A stretch of 64,000 nt of DNA from Ignelater luminosus. Lineage: Eukaryota; Arthropoda; Insecta; Coleoptera; Elateridae. The notes beneath the pieces were generated by a model. That model was not told where the DNA came from. It was given only the letters and a program-made list of their open reading frames with translations, and made no database searches. Both the position numbers and the translations under genes were made by a program. Location of the stretch: contig VTPC01000638.1 in NCBI GenBank assembly GCA_011009095.1, positions 62,001 through 126,000 of the forward strand, written 5' to 3'. Shown here in pieces: positions 21,941 to 34,081 of this stretch (position 1 is its first letter; each line of letters opens with the position of its first letter).

Positions 21941-24900
21941 TAGTGTGGACTTTTTCCAGATTAAACAATGATTTAAATCTGTCATTCTCTAGTAACTTCT
22001 GTTTTGGAGTTTATGTAAAAATCTTGTTGCTTCTTCTTGTATTTAATTATAGTGATATTCCTAAAAGTAGCAGCAGGTACAATTTCAACCACTTTAAATA
22101 CCATTACCCACAGTTTCTGCCTTTTGCTTTTGTCTGATGAAAATCAGCTCGTCTTTCTGAAGGGGGTGCAGCTTTGAAGATTCTGAATATTTTGATCGCA
22201 TATACAGTTTATATTCATTCAAAAAGTAAAGAGCTATGAATTAAGATTACACTTTGCCTTAATATACTAGCTGATATTATCTTCAAATATCCATATAATC
22301 ATTTCCTTTTGTATGCAGATATGGGATGAGAGCGTTAGTTTACAACAAATAATATTTATTTCGTCATCGATTGCAAGGTAACTCGGATTTGCACCCATGA
22401 AAGTAGAGAATCTTTAAAATTAATTTCTGCACTCATGCTTTCCTTTTTCCAAATTGCCAGGTCCTACACTTTATTCGGAAAGTAGAAAGCTCCATTTCAG
22501 AGAGTGAAAGTTGTTCAGTTCAGCTGAAATTATATTATTCTATCTATCAGATTTTTACTGGGTGTTTTAGGTTTTGATCTAACCAGATAAGTTTTTTTTT
22601 AAGATGAGACGCTATGGAAAGGATCATTTCGATCTTTCTTCAGAGGAGAATCAACTCTGTTTTTTTAAGCGTCTCATTCCATTCACTCAAGTTAACTGAG
22701 AAACGATGTAGATCAGAACGCTTTATGTTTGTTAGAATGTTGCATTAAATTCTGTATACGTAAGGCATACATAATAATGCTATATGGCGATTTGTTATAT
22801 TTGACGGCGGCGTTTCACAAGAAACAATTGAGTAATGCCAAAAAGATTAGATTGAAACCATTAGCATGCTATATTGTTGCAATTGGTATTTTGTGTTAAA
22901 GTAGCGGTTACGTAATATAAATAGAGGTCCAGATAAAGAAAAATCTTATCTTCTAAGAAAGAACTTTCTCGAGGTTGTTAAAAGAAATTACAAATTACTC
23001 GAAAGCTTATTTAAAACAAAACAAAAGCTAAGTATCGAAGAGTGATCGCTTGTATTATTTTCTTTTAAAACATCCACAGGCAAGTAATTTCAAGTCTTCT
23101 CTTTTAATAACACTATGCAGTCTGAGAAACCAGAAAACTCTAATTTTTTCTTAAAGGGCTGACAATTTCAAGTGAGCAAAATTCTTTATGTCGTAAATGA
23201 CAAGTTAGAATAATTGCTTCCCTAGCTTTGCAATTCGTATTATTCTAGAGACATGTTCTCCCTGCAGTCTCGCGCGCGCCTTTGAGAAGAAATTCACTTA
23301 ATTACCTTCTTTCTGTTCCCTCGTTCCATTTTACCCTAGCTTTCTTGTCCCTCTGTTGTACTTTCAGGCATTTCGTTCCATTTTACTATTATATTGTAGC
23401 AGTATATTAACCAATTTGGTTTGTTAGGGGTCACGAAATAAAAACAAAGCCGAAAGTAACGAGCAGAACCATAAAAATCACATGGTAAAACTTGAAATGT
23501 AACTTTCCACATTTTAATTTGTGAAATATTTAGTGTACTAAATTGGTAGGCGGTTTTATCAAGAATTGTAAATACAAAGATTAACTTCTAAAACCCGGAT
23601 TATGTAACAAATTTTAGTTATCCGTCCTCCCATTTCGTGTTTCTGGGGAATATTAAATATTAAAAAGCAAATGCACCGCTTTTATGTCTCCCTAAACCAT
23701 ATAACCACAATATAGGTAAAGGGATGAGCACGTGATCGATAATAAAATTATTTTAAGTAGCATCGTAACTTTCTGTAGCTTTTAAAAGATCACGTACGGA
23801 AGTTCCTCTTGTGGTTTGTTGATGCTGACACGGTGTTTTAAACGACTTTGGGGAGGACGTTATGAGTTATATTTTTAGCTGTTTTGACGGAAATTGTTGG
23901 TATAATTTTACTTTCAATAACTCGGTCAATGGAAACAGGGTTGGATATTGAAAAAAGGTTTTTTTCAACAGGAAAAATATGAGGTTGATGATAGTTTAAA
24001 TCTGGACGAAGTGAACTGTGGAATAAAAGATAGAAAGAAGCGGTCAAGCGAACGTAACCAATACATCAAAAGTGCAGAAGATAAATGAAAATTTCCACTT
24101 TGCATAAATTTATCTTGTTATCCGTACGTCAGTGAGCGTAAGCTCGTGAATGAAAGACTTCAAGAAGTCGAACGTTATAATGTAGGGCTGCAGGGGGGGT
24201 TTTAAAAATCCCCCTTTCAAAGCAATTTCATGGAATACTTAATGTATGCCAATGATGCGCGCATCGATTTATCGGTACAGTTTTATAAGAGGTTTCGACA
24301 GCAAATGACTTTTACGCATTTTAGATTCACTTTGTTCTCTTAATGCTTTTTACTTGTTACAGCACCTCTTTGTCCGATGCTACTGCAGTTATTTCGAATC
24401 GCATTGCTAATGTAGCTACGCTTTTCTCATTGCATTTTGCTGCTCCATTTGGTTGTTACAAACTAAATGGATAGAAATTATTATCTGTTAAAGATTTCCG
24501 GCAAGGTATTGCCTTTTATTCCTCCTTTCATTAGCCGTAAAATAAAATAATGTTATTCATGAGTAATGCGTATGCTCGCTGCCATCTTACAGATAAGACA
24601 ACCAGGAGAAATATAGAATATGACAAGAATAATAATGGATCTGAGAAAGGAATAAAAATATATCAGACGAATTTGTAGCTGCATCAGGATATTTTCCTCA
24701 TACATCTGCTATAATCAAAATCATAAAGTGAATTCTAACTAGAAGGTCTTTATATTCACAAACGTCTAGTAGAGACTTAACAAGTTTATGCAAAATATAT
24801 TTGATTTCGTTACAATTTTGTAAAAGTACATATTTACTACAATGCCTGCTAATCCATTTTCCTTTTAAACTTTAATTTTTGGTTGTTTATTTAAGCCGAA

Positions 24901-26640
24901 GGGGAATTTTAAGTATTCAGATCGGATATTCGGGGTATCTTAATAACTCAGAATTTATTACATAAAGAGCTGTCATTTTAAGAAAATAAATTACAGGTCC
25001 ATTACTTAAGCTGGCAGCAGAATTAGAGATTTTATAGTGACAGTTTTTAATGACAGGGTAAAGGTTTAAATGTAGGTCACTAGTGTTTTTGTTGAAAATT
25101 TATTATTTTGCAAATACTGAGTTGAGGAACGTGGGAAAATGCTTTACCTACAGAAAGCCAAAGTTGCTACGGTAACGGGCAACAAGCTGTGAATTATTGA
25201 AAACTTGTTACTACATAATAAACATGACACTATGAAAATGCAGCTTGGAAAAGCAGCTTGGAAAAGCAGCTTGGAAAAGCAAGTGTGTACGTGTATTGCA
25301 ATGGTACATAACCATATTCAAACAGAGTACTAAGCGCCTCAAGGTCTTGGAACTTTTATTTTATAAGACTCACTTTAGTATGCCAGATGGAAAATTATAA
25401 TGAGATTGCCTTTTTCTAATTAATTACAATTGTAATTGAATAACTTTTACTTTAGATTCTTAAATGCAATCTCTGTAGTGTTTTGTGTATGCACAATTTT
25501 TCAAGTTTATCTTCTGTTGTATTTATTTTATAGAAATGCAGATTTTACAACGTTTAACGGATTATTATGTGATGGCACATCATACCTTATAAAATTTTGA
25601 AAAAACATCAGTTATTGTAAATCATTAGATGGTCCAGAAATCTTCAAAAACCTGTTTGAGCCTTAATATAATTTTGCTGCATTGTTTTATAAGTGAAAGT
25701 TTGTGAAGGTCATGCCTGCACAGACTATTGTTAGCACGCTAAGATACACGCGCGCATAAACTCTGCATATAATATGCATATAAAGTTATAAAATGTATTC
25801 TTCATAAATACTTCGCCTTTTAAATAGGAAAGCAAACCAGTGCTAACAATCTCACAGTAAAGAACTTAGCCCAATGATCATTTTAATGTAACATAAGTAC
25901 TTTTGTTGATTATCTTGTTTTGCATTTATTATAAATAAATTCTTGAGCCACGTTGCTATTTACCTGCTTGATTGATCTCCGTTTAGACGTACAACAGCTT
26001 CTAATGCTTCTACTTGCACAAGTCTTTTTGTACAGTCTAGTCATTTGTTAGTTTCACTTTGAAATTCATACGCATATATGTTTACTAGAGCACGTCTTGT
26101 AATACCTACAGCTACCTCCTGCAGACAACGAAATATTCTGTTCACTTAGCTACTTTTATTGCTAAACGTTGAAATGATTGATATAATGATAAAATACCAT
26201 TGCCATTGCCATTTTCTTTAAAGTTGTAAATGTTTAAAGCTTTTTAAATTGTAAAATATTTCAACAACCCTAGTTTGTATGTCTATTTCAACCAATCCAG
26301 CTATAAGCCATCCATATCAATCTTATTTACATTAACTAGCTTATAATCTATTTGTTTATCTGTTTAATTAAGGCTTGTTCTATAGGCTGTATGCTAATCA
26401 AAATTATACTGCCTGTAATCGAATATTCTGCTTCTAGGGACAATAATGAGTGGGAAGAGCTTAAATGGCATGCGCTTAAGTAAGACAGAGAATTACGATA
26501 TGCACACGTGCTTGAAAGGCGACCAGCTGGTGAATGGTGAAATATTATATCACCATCCAATCGTACGTGCCTCGGGCACCATAAGTTTGAGGGAACCAAG
26601 ATTTTCGGTAGCAAATATAAATTCAACTCCCTCCCTGTTT
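21941..26640. other. No recognisable gene; small repeats only
   Basis: AT-rich DNA with no domain-bearing frame. A G7-T4/A5-C5 hairpin occurs near 24193-24215, and a 13-bp triplicate (listed separately) lies at 25241. A CG-alternating tract, CTCGCGCGCGCC, is at about 23270. Confidence 0.5.
25241..25279. repeat. 13-bp tandem triplicate
   Basis: CAGCTTGGAAAAG occurs three times in perfect tandem, followed by a partial CA. It is probably replication slippage. Confidence 0.95.
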
Positions 26641-28720
26641 AATTGAGAGTCCGAAGAAGAACTCTCATGTCTGATTGGGGGCGCTTATGCATAATAGGCC
26701 TTAGGGTGCTCCGATAGTTAGGACGGTGCTGACTATATTACTTTAAAATTATACTGTTTAGACTACTTGCAGAAAACAAGCAGTATGAAAAGAATTTTAA
26801 CATGCAACTTGTATTCAAAATTATCTTTTACTAACAACAACAATTTTGTATGTACAACTAGAAATTTCTACAACTTACTACGTTGATGTGAACTACTCCA
26901 AAATTACACATCAATTTTGTTTACTTAAAGTAGTCGTTCTAGTTTCTCTTTGTGTTCTGATTCATATTTCCCGTGTAGTATTGCTATCCTCCCAAACTCT
27001 GGTGGTCTAATTTGGACTTAGGTCAATCCTCATTTCCCCGTACGGACAACCTATTTATAGGTCTCGCGCAAGTGTACTGGTGGTGCCACCTGGTAATGAC
27101 TTTATGCATATTTGTAACGGGAAGATGCTGAAAAGTATGCACAAGTCCCGTCCAGACCAATGGTAGATGTTAAATCCCGTAGCTCATGCCGCAGATGGGG
27201 TGGATTCTCAAATGAACTTACCTAGCCGCACAAAGAGAAGCTTACTGATTTCCAAAACTCTTATTAAACTAATAGATGTTCACAAAAGAGGGCGCCAGCA
27301 GTCGTAGATCGAAGGGTTCTGATGGTCGGTCACGCGATTACTCGCGAATCCGACACCCTGTATATAGGCTTCTTGCGAAACCTCATTCTGTGTGTGTAAC
27401 TTACCTCGTGGAAGCTTTATTAAAACTCGCTTTAACGTTTCACAATTGAGACTCAACACGAACTAAAACTAAAACAGTAGTCAAAAGTTATTAATTATGT
27501 TGCAATAATTTAACAAACACCAGCTAAGATTACCTGGGAACGTTCCTGTTACAAATTAGTTAAAAATATAACTCGTAAATATTATAATTCAATGAGAAAA
27601 TACGAAACTAATCTTGCCTAAGCAAGGTTTTCGTATGGAATATTTCACAAATTCCACGTTCTCCTAGTCTTTTATCAAATGAAACAATCATTAAAACTCA
27701 AATAACAAAACAAAACAGGTCTTTCTTACTATAACGGCAATCTTTCTTCCAGGTGATATGTGCAGGTCTCTGATTCCCAACGACAGTAGCTCATTCACGT
27801 TTGCCTGGTCCCACCAATGTTCAAGGGAACTTAGGTTTCAAAGAACAATCACTTTTGTTAACAATAACCAAAAAGCACAAGAACAAAATCCAAGTGTTTA
27901 TACACCAGCTTTATAAACTAAAATCATTTGAGTCTCAAACGCTCTTTAAGTTTACTTAGTCCATTAGGATCACGAAACCTCCAAAATGTAATACACACAC
28001 ACAGTCCAAGTCTTTACGAGGCGGGTAGTTTCTGTTCTCGACAGACCCTTTAACGTTGCACCAACGGGACCAAAATTGTTCAGTTTCTACCCTCTACAAT
28101 TTTTATTTCCTGGGAAATACCAGCGTAACTGTAATTGAAGCAAAAACGCTTCCCACAATAACAAAGCTTCCAAAGCACCGCTTTTCGGTAAACAAACCGG
28201 CTTTACTCCGTGATTAACACGACAAAGACCCGACGAAATAGGATTTCTCGAGTCCGATCTCTTTTTTACTAAGAGAATCGCTTCAATTAAATTCGGTTTG
28301 TAACCACTTCGGATTTGTAGGGGGTAACGCCGAAACTAACTCGTACGTTGGTTCGAGTACGCAGCTATCAGTGTAATGCCTATCCTCTCTGCGTCTCCTG
28401 TTGCGCAATGTGTACTTACTGGAGTGGGGTTAGAAAGTCAGATGCACGCCCTAACAGGTTAAAGTCTTATGGGACAATGGAAAATCCCGCTTCGTAGATT
28501 TACCAGCTTAAACCTGACTCAATCGAGACTGTGTGACTCCACTTTTTGCGACTAAGGTTCCAGGAATTTTATATTGGAAAATAGCAAAAGGCACGTCTAC
28601 CGGAGCCCAGAAGTCGAGACCACAAAGTTATCAATTCTTTAGAATAACATTGTAACAAACATTCGTTTATAGAATGAAATAATTTAAATATTACGCGTCA
28701 GGAAAACAAATACCTGAACG
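26641..28720. other. GC-richer non-coding block, possible LTR remnant
   Basis: This block is clearly more GC-rich than its surroundings but holds no long frame. It contains a perfect 12-base palindrome CCTATTTATAGG (27049-27060), which carries a TATA box on both strands. On the minus strand there is a TATAAAAT near 28578-28571. Also on the minus strand, an LTR-end-like AACAATT is followed by TGGTCCCGTTGGTGCAACG near 28075-28050, which could be a primer-binding site. These suggest an old minus-strand LTR element, but no second LTR or pol frame is visible. Confidence 0.3.
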
Positions 28721-29689
28721 AAATTGAAAGACAGGGGCGGATTTAGTGCAAATTTGAAAATAACATTACATATTTCGTATACTAATTTGACATTTATAAT
28801 ATTTTGCACGTAACATTTTGACGGTAGCAAGTAACAAAGTGGTATTGAACACAGACTTCCAAGAAATAAATCTTGAAAGTTTGGTTACTACATCCGTCTT
28901 AGAAAAAGAAAGAAAATTAATTAGTAGTTAAGGTCAAAGAAAATTCTAGAAAAAGTAGTTTTAATTTGAGAAAATCTGTACTTATAATTTCAGAAAAAGT
29001 AACTTTACTTTCTGGAAATACTTCAGGAAAGGTAGTTTTGTCTTTGGAAAAGATGAATTCTTACCTTGTCTTCTAAAGAATTTTCATTTTAAAATTAAAA
29101 TTATATTTTCCGAAAGCAAGGTTACCATTTCTGAAATTGAATCTGCATTTTTTTTGAAAGTAAAGTTACTTTTTCTGAAATTGAGATTGAAAGGGTATAG
29201 TGTTATTTGGGAAATGTTGTCTCATTGTGGCCTTGTAACGCCGGGGAAAATTGTTGTCATATGCGTATATCAGGACATAATTTCTTTACTCTATGGTATG
29301 CCATACTACAAATCTTTAAACGCTGTTTTGTCCTCCAAAAAGAACCATATGGATTGAGGTGGATATGTCTATATGATAACTTTACAGTGAGTATAAAAAA
29401 TGTAATTCTTTTTCATTTAAATTATCAAGTACTTAACTGTCTTAATTTTTTCTATTAATTGACTAAATTCATACCCTACGTTACTCTCTTTCCTGAGGTT
29501 TGTTTGAGAGAAAATACAAGCGAACATTATCGTTTGTGTTTTTATACTTTTTATGACAATTTATTATACAATAAAATACGCATTCCTTTTTCTTACTAAT
29601 TATATTACAATAATAATTAATATTAACTTAGATCTAAGACAATTTGACAGGTACGCAATAGTATGCTAAATATGTCAAAATATGCAACA

Positions 29690-29735
29690 CCGCGCGAGGC
29701 CTATAAAAGTGCTCAGATCTTGGCTGGAACATTGA
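29690..29735 (+). promoter_or_regulatory. Candidate TATA-box core promoter
   Basis: A GC-rich strip CCGCGCGAGGCC leads directly into TATAAAAG (29702-29709) and GTGCTCAGATCTTGGCTGG. A strong TATA box with GC-rich flanks and a TCAG-like initiator stands out in this AT-rich neighbourhood. No plus-strand gene is recognised downstream, so it may belong to a mobile element or be chance. Confidence 0.35.
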
Positions 29736-30380
29736 TTTTCCTACTAGCGTTATCTGACAGATGTCCTAACCAATGAAAGAACTGGACTATTGCGGTTGAA
29801 TGTATCCTTTTCTTGCTGCCGTGGCGGTTCGCGCAAGTATAGTTAATAGGTTTGAAACCACAGAAATCTTTTTCTGTCATAGCCTCAGGTATCATACAAA
29901 CGTCTGTCACTTAATTTTAACCATCACAGCACAAAATGTGGTGGTAGGGTCCATAGAAGAGTCGATTTTAATCCAATAGACTAATTAGACGTTATTCAAC
30001 AATCAACAACAGATAAGCCAACTTTATTTCAATACTTAAGTCAGCACCGTTCGCCACTTCAAATTCACTGATGTGACAGCTTCATTATCAGATGCGCCAA
30101 TTCCATCACAATCTTTAGCATTGTCAATCCTCTTGCCGTACCATCTATAACATAACCAAAGTAAAGAGCAACTTCACTTACGATATGTTCTTCTATTCAC
30201 CTGCCCTATTAGGAATCTAGCACTACCAATATCATCCGACTGAAAAGACGTACAGGTTATTAGTCGAGGAAATAAAGCAGAAAAAAGGCCAAAGTAAAAC
30301 AAAAAAAAATCGCCAAGATGGATTTTGATGCGGTTTGCGAAAATCGATTCTGTGAGTTGTCTAGATTTTCTCACTCGGGG

Positions 30381-30711
30381 GTTTTCTTGGTCGTTGATTA
30401 CGAATCTGGCATTCGTTTTCCGGAAAAGTGAACCTGGCCGTGGAAAAACGGAAAATTTGGCCTAATTTCTGGAAAAAGTTTTCTTGTTTGTAAAAATTTT
30501 AAATCTTAACTTGAAAATGGGTCCTAGGAGGTTTTTTTGATCGCTGATTACGAATCCAATATTAGTTTGCCGGAAAAACCACACCGGCCGTGAAAAATCG
30601 GAAAGTTTTGCTAATTTCGGAAACAATTCTGGAATTTCAGCTCGAAAATGGGTTCTAGATAGTTTTTTGGGTAGCTGATCACGAATCCGATATTAGTTTT
30701 CCGGAAAAACC
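30381..30711. repeat. Tandem repeat, unit about 130-150 bp, 2.4 copies
   Basis: Units start at 30381, 30531 and 30662. Each opens with GTTTT(C/T)TTGG-like sequence, then TGAT(T/C)ACGAATC, ATTAGTTT or ATTCGTTT, and CCGGAAAA. Units 1 and 2 also share a GGCCGTG(G)AAAAA block and an AAAATGGGT(C/T)CTAG block. The third unit is partial and breaks off after CCGGAAAAACCATCC. The organisation is satellite-like. Confidence 0.8.
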
Positions 30712-30870
30712 ATCCTTTTTTGAACTATATACTAGGCATTCTCAGATAATTTAATTTCTATTCCATCTGTCCTTTTCTATTCTAGTAAATTTACATACAT
30801 AAATGCTATCTCTACCTCTGAATTCACGTATGCTAAAACATAAAACAGACAGTATATGTAATGTGTTTGG

Positions 30871-31262
30871 TTCAAAATCCCGACAAATATTTCAAGTCAA
30901 AATGCAAATTTTGTAGGGTAAATTATTTCATCAGTAACACTTGTCAAGTAAAAACAAACCTAACCTAACCGAACCCAACCTAACCTAACAAGCACTTTAT
31001 GAAGAAGTTACTCAGAATCTCATTCAAACACTCACAACTAAATAATAAATGAAGGAAGAATCAGGTAAGTATTGGTCAAATCAGGTAGGTGCCGTAAGTG
31101 CTAACTGTTGATTGCCATTTTTACTTGACAAGTGTTGGTGGTGAAATAATTTACCTTATAAAACTTGCATTTTGACTTTAAATATTTGTCGGGATTTTGA
31201 ACTGTCAGGATTCTGACTTGTTGGGATTTTCACTTGTCGGGATTTTGACTTGTCGGGATTGA
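30871..31262. mobile_element. Foldback element enclosing a TTAGG-type array
   Basis: Arms of about 84 bp, at 30871-30954 and 31118-31202, are inverted copies with roughly 90 percent identity. They start TTCAAAATCCCGACAAATAT and end ACACTTGTCAAGTAAAAA. Next to the left arm's inner end is CCTAACCTAACC then GAACCCAACCTAACCTAAC (30959-30989), a slightly degenerate array of the insect telomere unit. Outside the right arm the arm's terminal word expands into a 16-bp tandem repeat (TCGGGATTTTGACTTG, about 4.6 copies, 31189-31262). No coding capacity. Confidence 0.75.
30959..30989 (-). repeat. Interstitial TTAGG-type telomeric array
   Basis: About six CCTAA-like pentamers on the plus strand (TTAGG on the minus strand), two of them degenerate (CCGAA and CCCAA). 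TTAGG is the ancestral insect telomere repeat. Here it sits between the arms of a foldback element. Confidence 0.75.
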
Positions 31263-34081
31263 ATTTAATTATCTTTGGCAATAAGATCCCTAACGAAACT
31301 TTAACGCCTTAAGAAAACTTTGTTGATGAATGATGCTATAAAATTAACCAAAAGTGTTTTTCACAGATGAACTTTACAAGAACATGGTTAGAAAACTAAA
31401 GATAGTGATGTATAAAGGCTTCCCTTTCCATTAAAACATTTTGTAGACAATAAATTAACCTCTTGAGGTGAACTTTTGAAAAAGGCATTTTGAACTAAAA
31501 CTTAGAAATACGTTACTCCAACTAATATTTCTTGATGAGAAAATAGCAAAAGAGAGGCTCGAAGCAGCAACGCCTTTCATTGTTAGCTAATCGAATTTTA
31601 TTGATGTTTTTGACTAAACATGCCTGAAATCAATACTAAGAAAGTTGCCAAAAACAAAAATTATAACAACTAGAAATAGATTCGCCAAAGAAACAATAGA
31701 AAAAAGAAAAAAGAAGCCAGTGTTGAATAATTAAACATAAATATTTATATAAAATCAGAATCTTTAGATCGGATAACATTATGTATGTTGCAGACAATTC
31801 ATTTTAGGAAATACCAAATTTTGGTTTGGTTATTACTCATTTAAAAGATTGTTTCCAACTTTCGTAATGATAAATCAATGTGTTATGTAACAACAAACAG
31901 TCACCTACAACTCAATGCACGGTAAATCTCAAGCAAAACATACCAAAACTTGAGCACCGATCTCGTTACCACCGTATCTGGAGCTAACTACTATATACTC
32001 AACAACCAACTGATGCCACGCAATGTGCCAATCAAATGGATTTTCCAAATTAAAACCTAGACTCAATACGTATAGTAGAATTTACAAAATCAGTTAATGA
32101 ATAAATAGCATCTTACATTCAATTGAGCTTGTTTATTGTATTGTAAATAATTAAATTTTTTGCTATTAGTTGTTGCGGAACACTAAAGTCTGCTTACTCG
32201 CCTGCAATTGAACAGGAACGTATATTAGGTAAGTGCTGTGGTATTATCGTTAGCGAAAACTAGTACGTAAAACACATTTAGTGAATAAAACATTTCTTAC
32301 ACATAAAATCATTAAAGTAAGTGGTATTTCTCCTAATACAGCTGCATCTTTCAGAAGTTTACGTTTCAGTTATTACAGTTATCTAACATTAATTTTATTT
32401 AATCTAATAGTAATTTTATTACAGACAGTGATGCCATTTATAAGAGTACTCTCTTTAAAAACAGTTTAAACTTTTATTGATTATCAATCAAACCCATCTC
32501 TTCTAAACTGTAAGTCGAATTTAAATTTAAATTGAGTTATCTTTGGAGGAGTAAATCAATTTAGTTTTTTCCAATCTTCTTATAGAGTTAATTAGCTTTT
32601 CACTTATTTTCCCTATCTTTAATAAATTCGATGCAACCCCCTCGTAATGTTCTTTGTTTTTTATAAGTTTTATTGCAATCACATAACTTCCTTCTCTTTG
32701 AATTCGACGTTAAAATAAAATTTAGGAGTGTTATTCGAGGAGTGCTGAAATTGCTGGATTAGTAAATAATTGCAGGATCCTAAGAACTGGAAATTTTAAG
32801 ACAGAATATCTTCCTAAAAGAATTTGGTTTCTGAAATCCAGGTTAATGTTATGTAAAAGTAAAATTAAATTTAATTCATTATAAAAGTACAATGTTTATT
32901 ACTTTCGTATTAAAATTCCAAATGGTAGGTAAATTTATAAATATTTTATGGTATTACAAGAATGATTAGATAAAGCAAATTAATTAATCGAACGATCGCA
33001 ATTTGCTTCAACTTGATTGATTAATTGCGTAAGTGTAGCATTAATTTATTTCATTCGTTTTAAGATTTAATTACTTTCAATCAATTTACGTATTTTCCGT
33101 GTTCCCTGCTCGATTGATCTTTTAAAATTTAAGTCTCTTTGTTACGGTTTTTTAAAATGCCTGAATCTATAAACTGTATGGACAACTTGTAATAAAATAC
33201 TTTTTAGTTAAATGATAACCTAAGCCACAATTAATTCTGGTTGATAAAAACGGTTTTAGAGTAGTTAATGACATAAAAGTTTTGAAATATTCAAAATTAA
33301 ATTAGCAGTTAACTCTTATAAAGTTGATCCGGTTCCTATTCTAGATGAAAAGCTATTTTAAAAATTCCATAAGGAAAGATAATCCTAAAACGCTATCATC
33401 TCCTATTAAATGACAAGATGAGTCTCTACTAAAATTTAAGGCTCAATTCTGAGGTTCACAATTAGCTTTGCTATGCAGCAAGGGCAAATAAGGAACCGAC
33501 CTTCAATTGCAGTTTTCGACCAAAGACGGATGAGACTTTGAACTGTTTCCTAAATTGAAAGAAAATTGCGCACGAGAAGTGCAGATTAACAAAGATATTG
33601 AATCAGTAACTGTGGCTTGTTTTGCGAAAAACACTTCACTATGCTTTTCACCACCTAGTAGTGGTCACGCCACTGAATTAACTTCAAGATGGTCATGTGT
33701 AGGTCACATGTCACATTCGAGTGCAATCTGGAACTAGGCTTCTTATCTGTATCTCTATTTAGTGTAATCTTTGACTGAATTTTTATTTTAGTATTTCTTT
33801 TGTTCACTTTCCTTTTGTGCGTCACGGAGTTTACTTTTGCATTTGAGTTGTTACGTGTTGAACTACATTTACTGGCTTTGTCTTTTGTCCAATCTCTTCT
33901 ATTTTAGTGTCTTATGTAAACGATAAACGTGGATACTCAAATTTTTGCAATAGGTCAAAGGATTAAGCCAATCAAAGAAGATGGTCCTCCAGCCCTGTCG
34001 GGTCTTAATCGGTGCACGTCTACAGGTCTTCCATCTCCAGCTGTTGCCCGAGTTTATCTTGCGTTGGGGGGTGCAAGCACC
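31263..34081. other. No recognisable gene
   Basis: AT-rich spacer. The short frames at 32281-32469 and 33555-33737 show no domain. I see no repeat structure apart from general AT richness. Confidence 0.5.
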
